Positions 49,878 to 62,310 of a stretch of 64,000 bases of DNA are shown piece by piece. A program made the translations under genes and the position numbers. The stretch is taken from positions 62,001-126,000 of the forward strand of contig JAEQBH010006411.1 of assembly GCA_016808115.1 (NCBI GenBank), in the 5' to 3' direction. How positions within the stretch are numbered: the first letter of the stretch is position 1; each line of letters begins with the position of its first letter. The stretch is from Tetrastigma voinierianum. Lineage: Eukaryota > Streptophyta > Magnoliopsida > Vitales > Vitaceae. The notes under the pieces are model-generated. The model had not been told where the DNA came from, did no database searches, and saw only the letters and a program-made list of their open reading frames with translations.

Positions 49878-50599
49878 CATCTTGCTAATTCCTAGCAAGA
49901 TTTGAACTCTCTTGCTTTATAGTCTATAAGGGCTCGACAAGGTGCGCTTAGGAGCAGTCGAGCATTGCAAGAATCCCGAAGACAATTACTTAGACATAGT
50001 GCTAAAACCTACAATTATGCAACCACTGCCTGTTACAAAACAAAGATTCTCATATAAGGGATCACATATAAATTTGAAATAAGCAATGAAATCTGGCTGG
50101 AATGAACTTCATTGGGCTAGCAACATTACCATAACCCGAGCAAGCTAGCATGCATAGAAGTTAATAAAGGAGCACCTACATAACTAAAATCAAAAAGGTC
50201 TTTTAAACTATGTGACCATAGAGGTACACAAATAGGGTTTACAAAATCAAAATGGAATTGTTGGCATGGCGACATGGGTGGAGTCTACACTAATTTCCGG
50301 CCTTTTATTCTAACGAAATACTTCTACTGGTAGTACTCCTCCTCTCAGAGTAGGGAAGATGCATCTTCATCGACATTGGTCGTCCATTTCGTTAGAGTCC
50401 TTCCGTCAAAGGAGGGTCATCTCTGATAGCGGGCTCTCCTCGTGGGATGTGACTTCTCATGCTGGAGAGCACATGATCAATTATACTGCTTCCCGGGATG
50501 CGTTAAACCACCCTTTGATTCTAAGCTCCATCCTCTTTAAGGAGATGCTCATCGGACGAGTTGACGTCGTGAAGCCACAGAGATAGCGGAGGGGATGTT

Positions 50600-51930
50600 C
50601 TAGTGAGGCCTTAATGGAAACTTGATTCGACTTTTTGCTTTTGTCTTGTTTGTGATGGGCCCGAGCCTAGGAAGAACTTTTTTTTCTCTACCAGAACTCC
50701 TTATCCCAACAGCTTCCACCAGGTTTGTAACTAGGGTCAGGAAGGGGATGTGCCTATTCTCAGTTGGGACCTCATAAAGTCCCTCATTATACACCATGTG
50801 CAGCATAGTCGATAATTTCCCGATCATTTACCTCGTATGAATTGGATTTCTTTAACTTTCTTCAGTAACTTCTCCTTTCCCTTCATTGATCGTATTATGA
50901 ATGACTTTATTCATCAACGCATACTCAGGCTTTAATTTCCTCTGGATGAACTCCTTGAGCATAAAGCCCCCCCCATGGAGTACGGGGTTGAATTGCACAT
51001 GGTATTTCTGAAGCAGTTAGCATCAAACTCTGTAGCCGAGTGGAAGTGGAGTTGGTCATGTGTGGCAGGGCGAACATAATTCAACGATCTAGTGATCGAG
51101 TCAGGGTTGACCATTAACTACTTCCCCGAAATTGTAGTCTCCAACAGGGTGTCCACATTCAAATTCTCTCTCAAGTTGGAATAAAATTCCCTGACAATGG
51201 ATGGCAGATAGCCTTTTACTTCCTCACCGACAAATTGCAGATTCTGATCTTGAATAACGACACGAATAGGGTGAGTAAACAGAAACATTTCAATTTTCAT
51301 TCCTTGCTCATGAGTAAGACCTCGCCTTTCAATTAAATTTGGACCCACGCTACGGCTGAGTGGAGTGATTAAGCGAACGCAACCTCAATTTCTTCGTCTT
51401 CGCTCTCACTTTCTTCCTCACTCTTTGATGAAGAACCTTTCCGCTTTCCTTTTCCCTTTTTCACAGTCTACGAAGTATCGACCTTTCGTTTTTTAACAGC
51501 TCTCTGCATAGAAGAGCTAGTGGCCTTTCCTTTCCCTGTGTTCTTCGATCTCGCCATAGATATGGCCAAAATGGCGAATATTGTGAGAATAGTCCATACA
51601 CACACAAAACTCTCCCAACAACCCATTTCAGATGAAACATTGGACTCACCCTTTTCCAAATCATTCAAACCCTTCCTCCTGTCACAAGCATGTGGATGCC
51701 ACTAACCCGGCCAGGAGCATCGAAACACTGTAACCCCAGAAGCCACTGACACAATCCATACTAACACGGTGAAAATTCATTCAAATTCACTCTCGAAAGG
51801 CGAGGCGCACCACCACAGGTCCCGGCACTTTCGGGCTTTGCATGTGAAGAACTATGGATGCAGGTCGGGTGATATGAGAACAGTGGAGAGAAAGCAGATT
51901 TGACTAGGGTTTTCTTTGGTGAGAGGTGAG
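50600..51930 (-). pseudogene. Extra 3' ORF of the second Athila-like element, broken
   Basis: On the minus strand: MARSKNTGKGKATSSSMQRA with KKRK near 51475-51560 (a basic N-terminus), EQGMKIEMFL, GYLPSIVREFYSNLREN (51118-51348) and MLHMVYNEG.YEVP.ENRHIP with FLTLVTNLVEAVG (50600-50827). The IVREFYSN block is the same as APVVREFHSN in the element at 11850, so both carry the putative plant transposon protein ORF. Frames are shifted between blocks. Confidence 0.7.
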
Positions 51931-53090
51931 AGGAGAAGTGAGGTTAGGGTTTCTCTTATATAGGAGTTAAGGGGGGGGAGGGGAGGAATCAAAAATTGGG
52001 AGAAAAGGCTCTTCAAATAGCCCATTCATGCACGACGATACCTGTACCAAAAGTGTACTACCTATTTTTTCTTGGTTGGTACCAGTACCGATCTTACTGG
52101 TACCGGTACCACTTTGCTACTGCCTTGTTTTTCAGCCTCGGTACCAGTACCAATTTTGAGTGGTACCTATACCACTTTACAAAAATTTCCAGAATTCTCC
52201 ACATTTTGGATTGCACTGTACGCTCGCTTCTTTCCTTGCTTCATACCCCTCCAAAGGCGGTGTGTATTTGCACTCCTCGAGCACCTTCACACCTGCACCT
52301 TGGAGTCAAATACATGCAGCGTGATCAAGAAGAATCCCAAGGTTCGAGCAAGGCGGCAGCTCATTGCTCCAAAGGGTCACGAGGGTTGACTCGGTATGAT
52401 TTAAGAAGTTTAAAGAGAGAAAAATATGACCTAAGATCATCTTTCAATTACGTGTGGATGTTCCTCGAAAAATAAGATGCATGTGGTGACAAAAGGGAAT
52501 GCTAAAGCAATGATACACAAGTTTAGATGACTCTTAAACAGAAGTAAGGCTTAGGGCGGAAATCAATGACTTTGTGTAGTTTATGAATGAGAGTGATACA
52601 GTCAAGATTGACTCTGGAGAATAGAAAAGAATTAGGTGTCAATTCACGAATATGAAAAAAAAGTTTATTGCATACATTATTGTGTATGTGTAGTGAAACT
52701 ATATGGAGTGCATACATAAGGTCACACGGTTGCATACAACATAGGTCAGTACCGTACCCAAAGAGCCAAAATTGAAATTTTGCATGCACTTAACCCAGTA
52801 AGAACGGTCGGCGAATAGCATGCACTTAAATGGCTTCCGAACTAGTGTATGTACCGCCCCCACCATGGAAATAGACATTGCCCTCGATACCTTGGCGATA
52901 CGCAGCGGTATAAGAGAGGGTAAGCAATCTGGTACATCAAGGTTGGACTCTCCTTTAGTAAAAACAAAATACAAACTAAATGAGCTAGAAGAGTAAAGAA
53001 ATCACGAAAAGGAAAAATAAAACTATATCTGAGGCGGAATGAGTGCGAAGGAACATCCTGATGAGCGGATCTGCAATTCCTCATTGCTCT
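51931..53090 (-). other. Noncoding stretch between integrase and extra ORF of the second Athila-like element
   Basis: Contains short repeats of the type GGTACCAGTACC and GGTACCGGTACC (near 52080-52170) and several frames of 80-159 codons without family resemblance. I see no gene. Confidence 0.45.
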
Positions 53091-53099
53091 CTTGGCGGT

Positions 53100-54180
53100 C
53101 GAAGTTCTCTAGAAATGGCTTTAATCACTGACCATTGACTTTAAAGATTTTCCCATTGTTAGTTCTCGATCTCTCTTTGCGCCGTATGGGTGAACTACCT
53201 TGACGATAAGAAGGTGGAGTCCACTGAAACGGAGTTACTGGAAGATGTCTTGGCCCGAGAGCATGCGGCGGTACCTTTTGGTGAGGTTCAAGGTCTTCGC
53301 ACAATGTTCTTGTCATGGAATAAGCTTGAGCCTCTCTCTGTAATTGTGAGCTCTCTCATACGATTCACGCCGTAATTCATGAGCTCGTGCATGCACGTGA
53401 TCTCTATTTACTGCCTTAGCGAATCAAAATTAAGAGTTTTTAATGGCCCAAATATACTTTGTGTCCATTTCCCTTTGGTAGATGATAGGCCTTGCCATAA
53501 ACTATCCTATGAGAGACATACCCGAGAATAGTCTTAAAAGCGATGCGGTAGGCGGCGTCGGTTAGTCGAGGCGACCAGTAGCGATTTTGGGTAGCAGTTT
53601 TTTCCAAAATGTTTGATCACCTAATGGCTGGTCGACTGACCATTGAATGCATGGGTGGTAAACCCGTGGAAACTTTTGTGCAAGGTGACTCCATACTTTT
53701 CAACGAGAATTTCAGGGTTGATTCTGAAGTGGAGCCCGCCATCGAGTAATGATTACACTGAGGCATTCCCAAGAAGTGAGAAAAAATATATTCCTTAAAA
53801 ATTTCAAAACAACCTTGTGGTCATTAGTTCTCGTTGGAATGGCTTCCGCCCACTTAGAAACATAATCAATTTGCTGATAAAATGTAAGTACCCATGAGGG
53901 GAAAAAGACCCGTGAGTCTAAACCGTGTCGAGATCCTCGATGATTAAAATGGCAGAGTAAGAGCGAAATCATGTTTCCTTCCCTCTAATTGTTGGCAGAG
54001 CACGAGGTTTTGGCAAAAATCAAAAGCGGAGTCTTTAAAGAGTGGGCTAATAAAGAAACCGACTTGCAAGATTTTATCGTCATTTTTACGGAGGAATGCC
54101 TCCTGGCTTAATTGTGATAAGTACCAGAATTTGATCGTCATTGGATACACCTTCATCGACAATTGGTCGGAATAATTACT
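53100..54180 (-). pseudogene. Integrase of the second Athila-like element, broken
   Basis: The minus-strand piece 53712-53972 has IDYVSKWAEAIPTRTNDHKVV and LKFLRNIFF, the catalytic-core block of Athila integrases. The C-terminal end TNNGKIFKVNGQ lies near 53125-53165. The zinc-binding part (54000-54180) retains FARTSCSANN-like cysteines only weakly. Broken by frameshifts on both sides. Confidence 0.82.
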
Positions 54181-54539
54181 TAAAACAATTATGGGTCATC
54201 AAGTAGTATTTTTAATTCCACCAAAATTTCCTCTTTTGTTGAGGAAGGTCCATTGGGATGGAATTTGTCTGTCACTAGATAGTTCATTGTCCTTTAGCAT
54301 ACCATGGAGTAGTGAATGAGCAAAGATTGGCTCATCAACGGAAAGTGTCGCTATGGGTAGGCCTTGGGAAGTTTGTCTGCGGAACTAGCAAGAGGATAGG
54401 TGGTCAGCTACCAGTCTCGACTCCCTTTTTTATTCTTAATAAGTTAAAGTTAAATTCTTACGGCATAGTAGGATCTACCTAGTCAGCGAGGCTTTAGTAT
54501 CTTGCTTGAAGCCAGTATATTATGTGTCCGTGAAAATGG

Positions 54540-54880
54540 TTATATGAGACCTACTGATAGTAAGACTTGAACTTTTCTAGGGCCAAAGACTACATCGAGA
54601 ATTCTTTTTCGTAGTTGTGTAATTGGGTGGCGGAATCCTAGAGTCTTGTTGGCATAATAGATCAAAGCTTTTTTTATCTTCCCTTTGCCCCGATACGGCC
54701 CACATGGCATAATCAACGGCGTCGCGTGATCACCGAGGAGGTCCCAATTGGGAGATGGCATGATGGGAGGGGTGACACTAACATAGTTTCCCGAGTTTGT
54801 CAGTCGCCTCACGTACCGCGACCCGTTCAAGAGTGACGTCCTTGGCGCAAAGTACGCGAGCGTTTATGAAAGCCTTAAAA
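54540..54880 (-). pseudogene. RNase H of the second Athila-like element, broken
   Basis: In the minus-strand reading of 54540-54830, PNWDLLGDHATPLIMPCG and YYANKTLG carry the pattern that in intact relatives reads as a PDW.LPFE.MCDAS and YYASRTL block. The catalytic Asp of CDAS is replaced in this reading (DHAT). Confidence 0.72.
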
Positions 54881-55800
54881 TCTTTTATGAATCTCCTATA
54901 AAATCCTGCATGACCTAAGAATGATCGTATATCCTTGACACGCTTAGGGGTGGGTAAGTTTGAGATCAACTCAACTTTTGCTTTATCTACCTCTATTTCT
55001 TTTCTCGAGACTGTATTGTCTGACACGATCCCTTGTGTCACCATGAGTGACTTCTCCCGGTCGACCTCCATAACACTTTTCTCCGACACCTCTCGGTCAC
55101 CCTCGCCCAGAGATTCTCCCGGGCATCCCCTCGTAGAATCTCAACGAAGAAGTAAGTCAAGTGAAAAATCTCAAAATGTGTTCTATCATATCACTAAAAA
55201 TCCCCATCATGCATCATTTGGAAGGTTCACAGTGCATTACATGTCAAGAAGGAGCATTTTCCTAAAGGTAAATGTGCGAAAATGAGTGAACGTGGTTTTT
55301 CTTGATCTTCTAAAGTATCTCAATTTGATTGTATCACGGTACCCATCTAGAAAACAATAGAATTCATGCCCTGTAACTCTCTCAACATTTTATCCGCAGG
55401 TAGAGGAGGAGATCTTTCCTAGTCTTTGCATTGAGTTTCCACATAGTCTATGCCTCCCGAGACTATGGTGACCCCCAGAGTGAGAGTGGCTCATTGTGTT
55501 CATTTTACTTTACTCACAGTTGACCGATTTCTTAGGAACTACTTAGGTTGGACTAACCACTTTGCTATATCTTGATGGGGTGATAACACCTACTTCCAAC
55601 AGTTTTAAAACCTCTTTCTTGACAGCTGTTTCATGACTAGTTCGTCGTCGTTGTGAGTTTGTCTGAGGTTTGACATCCTCTTCAGTAGACTGTGACGTAC
55701 CGTCAAGGAGCTGAGAATTTGCAATATACCGCGATTGTCCATCCGATTGAAAATTTATGGGTTCTCAATATCTCCAACTGTTTATTCTCTTGATCTAACT
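54880..55800 (-). pseudogene. Reverse transcriptase of the second Athila-like element, broken
   Basis: The thumb/connection region is clear at 54880-55089: VTQGIVSDNTVSRKEIEVDKA-like sequence, ELISNLPTPKRVKDIRSFLGHAG and FYRRFIKDF. Upstream near 55170-55250 another frame gives CMMGIFSDMIEHILRFF, the position just before the catalytic box. The FMDDF motif itself is not readable, unlike in the element at 11850. Dead enzyme. Confidence 0.82.
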
Positions 55801-56459
55801 CTAAAGAGGAGGATATAATTATGGGGAACGTTTCTTCTACCCCTAGGAATGCATACTTGAGATACGATGGTAGAGGTTTCAACTCGAAAACTTAAGTGGT
55901 TTCTCTTCAAGGGTAGTACTCACATCCTCGATTGGTGGCAATTTTCAAATTTAGGTACCCACCCATTTTACTTCCATTACCTCCAACGTCTTTCGATTAT
56001 GGAATCACGAAACCACTTCCGATAATAGTTGAAGTCTTCACCCGCAAACTTGGGCTTACTAGACGAGACTTGAGAGAGGTCATCATATGAAACATGATCT
56101 ACATAGTTTTGGACAACGGATTCTATCATATTCACCCCTCCTGGGCGTCCTCATCACATCTCCTATCTCATGATAGCATTGAGAGATATTCATATTAGCA
56201 GTCATGTTGCAAAGATAAACGTCATTAGTCCTCCCCCTCACGATTGTATGATGGCATTAGAAATGGCGAGAATGGCTACCCGAGAATCAGCGAGGCGAGT
56301 CCCTTGATTCACCACAAGAGTTGCGTGTCGAGAACAATAAAGTCCATAGAAAGTAGAACTTGTCTACTTGCCAATACATCCCTTCACTATCCCTCTAGGA
56401 TTTTTTCACTCACGGTCGGCTAGGTGGAGGTGATATTAGTCGTTCTAACTCTCTGACAC

Positions 56460-56545
56460 TGGCTCCTGACATATCAGTATGGCGACAAGTTTAACACTTG
56501 CTCCCGAGTCCACTAGAGCATGTCCCAATTTAGATTCCACCACTA
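56460..56545 (-). pseudogene. Aspartic protease active-site remnant of the second Athila-like element
   Basis: Minus-strand translation GHALVDSGASVKLVAI with the DSGAS active-site motif. Surrounding sequence (55800-57000) is broken pol/gag linker with few recognisable blocks. Confidence 0.65.
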
Positions 56546-56999
56546 TGGAAATAGTGGGGCTTCTTAGATCTTTGTATTTTGGGGGCAAGTTGTTCCTAAT
56601 CGAGGAAATTAATTTGTTAAGTCATGAATGCATCATGACTTTAATTTTTCTTTTACGGTATCAAGTCTTTTTCAAAACTTGGCGTATGGCCCGAAATTTT
56701 TCTTCATGGCATCGATAAGGGAATGCTCACCTTAACTTATTTGAGCAATTCATAGATTTGGTGATTGTTCTTTCTTTGGGAGCTCTCAACCTATGAGGTA
56801 TGGAGCATGAGGGGCGTAGGAAGCTTTTGTCTTTTACGGCTCGACATCGACGACATACGCCTAGGAACATGAGGCATCGGACACCTCCATCATCCCTTAG
56901 TGATTCATTTTGCACATCTTTATTGTTTCCTTGGGCTGAATGGTTTGTCAATTATTTTCCAGGGCTTCGAAGAGTGGTGGCCCGGTAGTCTGATATTGA

Positions 57000-58530
57000 G
57001 GTGACATCTTGGACTGAGACTCAACAATTTTGACCACGGGGGTTTTGTTTATCCCGAGAGGGAGTTTCCCTTTTTCTTGTTGAAAATTTCCCATAAAAGT
57101 CGACTTAGTGATTCGGGATCTCTCCACATCATTGGGCGGTTTGAAGTCGGTGTTGGTGGATTGTTGGAGTCTAAACATTTGTGTCACAATGTCCTCAGAC
57201 TTCTCTTATGTGGAGGTTGGTAAAAGGCACATTGAGAAAGAGAGAGAGAGAAGGAAGACTTTTGACTCCCTTGAGAAGAGGGGTGGAAACCTTGGTTAGG
57301 ATTTGCAGGAACTCCTTGAGGACCTTGATTTTGAAATTAAGGGGCTTGATTTGAAAAACCTTAGTTTTGGAAGTTCTGGCCTTGGTTATTTGGCAAATGG
57401 TTTTGGCCTCCCTCATTCCTCAAACCTTCAAGGTCGGGTGCTTACCACCTGGATTATAAGTTTCAAAGTGTGGAGAATTGAAGGGCTTCCTTTGGTAATT
57501 AAGAGCATTACCTTGCTCTATTTGGATTGCTCCCTTGACTTGAGGAAGGTTAGGGTAGTTAATGGTTGAATGAGCGGGGTCATCGCAAATGATGCACTGA
57601 GCTCCTCCACGCCCGGGGATCCATCAGGCATCGTAGGTACTCGAATCTGACCAGTCACCTCCATTCACTTTTTTAATTGGATGGCCTCCTAACTTCCTAG
57701 TTAAATTGGCTATTTTAAGCTTCTGTAGTCATCATTCTCTCTTAGAAGTGATGTATTCTTTCCTCACGTAGGTGTCTTGTGCACTTTAGCGTTATCTCAC
57801 GAATTATTAGTCTCCCCCAGTTTAGGCATTTTTACGCTGTGTATCAAAAAGTGCACGACCTCCTGGCACTTTCTCATAGAATTCACTTTTACATCATTTG
57901 GATGTATTTAACATTGTCAAGCAGTCCTTGAATTAAAATATACGACAAATTTAAATACGACATCAAACCATGGTAGGGAAAAGCGTGGAGAGGTCCTTAT
58001 ATCTTTCCATCTGATAGCAAAAAGGAGTTTGCTAGGTTTTCAAAAAAAAGTTTTGGATTCACTGCTGGTGCACATTAAATGCACGTCTTGAGGAGGAAAA
58101 TTTGTTATTCGAAATTCATTTCACATAACTTCCCACGATAAAAAGTGCCAGATTGGCGCAATAGTGAAACCATATTTTGGTCTTTTCCTTCAGAGAGAAT
58201 GGGAATAAAACCATACAAATTATATGGAGAGGCGATCCTGTAGAAAGAAAGCGCTGCAAACATCCTCAAAATCTCTCATGAATGAGTAGGGGTTCTCATA
58301 ATCGGCCCCTTGATACACGAGGCGAATCATCTCCCGGAGCTTCATAAAGGAATTGGTTAAGCCTCTTGATTGGCGAATACATGAACTGTTGTGGTTCTTT
58401 AAGGTTGTAGAATCTCTCGAGAGGGTTCTTTCCACATTAAGTAAAGGGGTAGGGGAGCTCGATGTTGATTTGCTGAAAATTAACGCTTTCCCTACTCTGC
58501 ATGGGATTCTTAAACAGTGCGACACCATCT
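57000..58530 (-). pseudogene. Gag of the second Athila-like element, broken
   Basis: The 58220-58528 piece contains FMKLREMIRLVYQGADYENPYSFMRDFEDVC in part, the Athila gag N-terminal region (NPY..L.DFE.VC). A zinc-knuckle-like stretch, CIICDDPAHSTINYPNLPQV, is read near 57540-57600. Frames are lost between them. Confidence 0.75.
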
Positions 58531-58882
58531 CACTTAGTCGTGGGGTTCATGGGGTCTTTGCGGGTCACCAGGTAACCCTTGAGCATTTGGATTAAAGAGA
58601 GTTTGCTGATTCCCGAGATGGTCTATTTGAGGTTTGTGTAGGGTTCTCTTGAAACAAATGTCTTACTATGGACTCTTCATAATGTCTTTGAGGTATGACT
58701 CTTACAAGTCGGCGTTGCTCGTCACGAGCGAGGCCCGGCATGCACGATATTACTGACTAGACGGGGTATCCACTTATATTATCTACAAAAAGAATTAAAA
58801 AGAAAAGATAGAGAATGTACCAGATTTGCAATGCAATTGCAAATTACCACTAGCTCTCTCTAGATCAACTAGAGTGCTCGCC

Positions 58883-58897
58883 ACTCCCCGGTAACGA
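58883..58897 (-). promoter_or_regulatory. Decayed primer-binding site of the second Athila-like element
   Basis: Minus strand TCGTTACCGGGGAGT resembles the inner part of the tRNA-Asp site (CCGTTGCCGGGGA). The leading TGGCGC seems lost or fused into the LTR edge. This makes the LTR boundary uncertain by up to about 20 bases. Confidence 0.5.
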
Positions 58898-60299
58898 TGC
58901 AGGCCGTCTTTTAAGTATTGTTGAAATTATTCTGAAGTGTAAGGCGGTGTCATCTGGCTTGTGCCAATCTTGTGTGTGGGAGTCCATAGGTCATTTCCCG
59001 CGAGGAATTAGTTTCTTAGGTGATCCTTAGGTTGCTTTCCAATAGATGTGTGATTAAGGGTAAAATCCCAGGGGTTGTGATTGATTGATTTATTACTTAG
59101 GTCAGCTTAAGGCGTTATACCAAAATAGAAGGCGAATGATAGGATCCTTAGGTTTCCACTCACCACTAACTAGGTAAAACCCACCTCTCACTCACAATCT
59201 CATCTAAGAGCCATTGATGAATGGTCTTCGATGGGGGATATAACTTTAAAAGCTTTTATAAGACAAAGAATAATTTAACTATATCAAACACTTTTCTGTA
59301 CAGAGAAGATTGAGGATAAAAACTCTTAGTTTGCATTTGAGATCAAGCATAACGTGTACCAAGAATCTCTTGTTCACATGTTGATAGAGATGCCAAACTA
59401 AGGTTTTGAAATTTTCACAAGTGTTTAATCTAAGTACGAATCCCATTGAAGCCTGAAAAAGTTGATGGTTGTTACCTTAAAGAGGGTGAGTTTCCCACTT
59501 GAATTAGAACCTATCATGGAGGTTTAGAACTCCATTAAGTGAGGGGAATTGATTCATAATTTCTGGAACACTAATAGTAAACGTGAATGGAAAAATAACT
59601 GATTGCAAGGTTGAGATATAAAAAGAAAGAGTCTCTCGATGATGAACACGAGTTATCAAAACAAGGCGAAATATTACAATTTCTTAAAAACCCGAATCGG
59701 AAGAAAACTAGAAGTACTCTACTGCATCTGAGCCACTGAAAAAAAATAAGAAAACACTCTAAAGGTTAGAGCGAAACCAGAGATACAAACTCCCTTAATT
59801 ACTTTTGCCTTAAAAGTGGGCTTAAATACAATTCTCATTAGTGATCTCGAGTGGTGTGTTCGAAGGCAGCGTGCCCTTGCAGATTGAAACTCGGCTCAAA
59901 TCCTGCGGAGATAGCATGTTAGTACGATACAATTAGTGTGGTACGATTACCAAAAGTGCTGCTTGGGTACTCAACTGACCTTGAGAATGCCGTACTACTA
60001 TATTTAATTACGATACCCGATAAGTGTGATGCACAGATACGCTGCCTCCACATTCGCTCCTCTTCTTTTATGCTTAGCACTGCAGGGGCCTCACGGCGGT
60101 TGTACTCGACTAATGTGATCTACAGTTGTTATTTGTAGCTTGAGCCACTACGTAAATGTGCCTGGGTACATCGAGCAGCCTACACACACATAAAGCGATA
60201 GAAAGGTCGAGAAAGCACCTGATACACCACGAAAAGGGAAAGCGAAATGTGGTGAGGCTTAAAACCCTATATAAATGTCGCGCTTTTATGTATCCAACA
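58898..60299 (-). mobile_element. 5' LTR of the second Athila-like element
   Basis: From TGCAGGCCGTCTTTT to TGTATCCAACA. The partner of 48513-49864. The alternative left edge is TGTTGAAATT at 58919 (partner TGCTGAAATT at 48531), but homology continues to TGCA, and the flanking AACGC/AATGC supports the longer version. Confidence 0.82.
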
Positions 60300-60304
60300 A
60301 ATGC

Positions 60305-61650
60305 CACCTTGGTGGAATCGAGGGAGGCCTCAGGCCCCACGATCTAAGTGAGATTCATCCTCGAGCGAATCTGGCGGGCGTGGAATATCTGCCTGTGCCC
60401 GGGAGCGTCAGCGATTTTGATTTACTTTATTGGTGGCTCTTGGTCGTATCATCACCTCCACGAGGCACGCAGCTCCACCTATGGAGGCTTTGGCTCAGAA
60501 GCAGGCGCCTAAGGAGATCATAGATCGCTGACCTTTTTCGCAGCTTGATGCCGCGAGGCCCTTTACCGATTTGTACCCGGCGCTTTTGCGAGATGCTTGC
60601 CTGCTGTGCGGGGCTGAGGGAAAAGGCAAAGTATGCCATCTCGACTCCTGCTTCCAGGTAGAGGACCTCTTTGCGAGATGGTTGAAGGCGAGATGATGAT
60701 TCGCGATCGTAGCTTTTTCGTTGGCGGAATTGGTAAGCTTGTAATTGCTGTAGTATTTCTAGCATTAACCACAATCATTTATCGTATCCTAAATATATCC
60801 ATTCGCGAGTTGTCATTGCTATAAAAGTATAGCCTACGACATCGGGAGTTCGGTCCCGGGTTTGCGAGATCACGAGAGGCTACGGCCTCTACAGCGTCGG
60901 TTATTTCCAGACGAAAAGGCCACGAGTGCTTCCTTGATGGGCGGAGGCGGGAGGCGAGTTCAGCGTTAGGAGATGGAGGCCTAGGAAACCGTTGAAGGCG
61001 GTTCGGGTTAAGAGAGGCCGAGAGATGTCACGACATGAAGCGTCGATGGCAAAGTTAGATCTTGGCGTGGGCGCGCGGAGTGCAGTGGAATCACGAGTTA
61101 GCGGTCGGCTTAGCCGCAGTTTGCTTCAGAAGGCGACAAAGGGAGTGGCGTTCGGGGCCCAACGGACCTTAGTTTGCTTCGGAAGAGGCTGGGCGAAGGT
61201 GGAGGATGAGGTAGCGTCAGCGGGATGAATGAGTTTCTTACTCCTGGGCTGAAATTGCATGAGAGGCCCGAGGATGTTGGCGAGAAATTCGGCGAGGAGC
61301 TCATAAAGAGAAAAAGGTTATGGATGAGAACTTTTGGCCGCCGGCGGCGTGATCTTCAATCATGGATATGGTTGTTGCGCGCTGCACCTTGACATGCCAT
61401 GATGAGCGTGATCGGACGGGATGACGAATCGTCAAAGCCACTACTCCGAGTTTTCGCAATCCCTCGTGCCCGAGTGCTGCCCTAGGGGTTCATACCACTG
61501 ATCCTGATGTGGACGTTAGAGAGGCAAGCAAGAGTCATCCAGCCGTCGAGGTTGGGTTAGGTACCTAGTCAGATTCTCCCGTCATAATAACTGGGGAGGA
61601 TGAGGAGCCTGACCCCTCAGCGGGAACTAGGGGTTTTTGTTGTTGTGCTC
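60305..61650 (+). pseudogene. Antisense ORF of the Tat-like element, second part, broken
   Basis: Continues the reading interrupted at 48512. Plus-strand blocks: GVEYLPVPGSVSDFDLLYWW near 60375-60435, MEALAQKQAPKEIIDR near 60480-60528, RPFTDLYPALLRDACLLCGA near 60555-60615 and an acidic end GEDEEPDPSAGTRG near 61587-61630. Purine-rich codons between 60950 and 61330 suggest a charged helical or coiled segment. Unknown function. Frames shift several times. Confidence 0.45.
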
Positions 61651-61798
61651 TGCCTTTCTTGTTATATCCCTAGCTTTCGTTGTCATGCAACTGAGTTTTT
61701 TTATTTTATTTTATAAAGGATGTGTTGTTTTGGAAATCTGCTAGTGATGCTTACCTCTTTTCTTTTTTTTGAGTTAAGTAATTTACTTTGTCTAGTCG

Positions 61799-62310
61799 GG
61801 CAGGCATGGATGGATGACCCAGCAGAGCATCAATTGTACTGGGCTGGATAGGACATCAACCTTCCCCGGACTTAGTAATGAGCCAGTTGGGCATCAACCA
61901 TGTTGGGTCGGATAGGGCATTAACCATTCCCGGACTTTATAATGGGCCAACTATGCATCAACCATACTGGGTCGGATAGGGCATCAACCATTCCCTGACT
62001 TTATAATGAGCGGTGGGCATCAGTATCTTGGGCGGATAGGCATCAACGTTCGGGACTTGAAAATGGGCCCGATAGGCATCAACCATACTAGGCACGATGG
62101 GGTGTCAGGCCCATTCGAGGGCTTAGTAATGAACGGGTTGGGCATCCCGATATCTTGACCCGAAGTGGGGCGAATCAAGCATTCGGGCTTAGTAATGAAC
62201 CGGTTAGGCATCGGCCATACTAGGCGAGGAGTAAGGGTGGCCGTTCAGGTGTAGTAATGAACCAGGCCCGGGCATTAACCATGGGCGGATAAGGCGTCAA
62301 CCCGTTTCTT
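61799..62310. repeat. ~62-bp tandem repeat, about eight diverged copies
   Basis: The unit has AGTAATGAGCCAGTTGGGCATC, ACCAT, then GGGTCGGATAGGGCATCAACC and CCGGACTT. Starts near 61876, 61938, 62003, 62064, 62127, 62190 and 62253, with a partial unit before 61876. It lies between the integrase and the antisense ORF. Tandem repeats in the 3' noncoding region are a known trait of Tat-lineage elements. Confidence 0.9.

Larger units (their letters stand above)
48513..60299 (-). mobile_element. Second Athila-like element, 11.8 kb, coding decayed
   Basis: Related LTRs at 48513-49864 and 58898-60299 flank minus-strand gag (57000-58530), protease (56490-56530), RT (54880-55800), RNase H (54540-54830), integrase (53100-54180) and an extra ORF (50600-51930). 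The flanks AACGC (48508-48512) and AATGC (60300-60304) are a one-mismatch target duplication. Its LTRs differ from those of the element at 11850, so it is another family. It lies in the antisense ORF of the Tat-like element. Confidence 0.87.

Noticed and set aside
51475..51562. MARSK... start with Lys/Ser-rich stretch, histone-like at first sight
   Set aside because: No histone fold follows; it lies in the extra ORF of the second Athila element, whose N-terminus is basic.
51996..52475. 159-codon plus-strand frame
   Set aside because: Antisense to the second Athila element, low-complexity start built from GGTACC-type repeats, no family resemblance.
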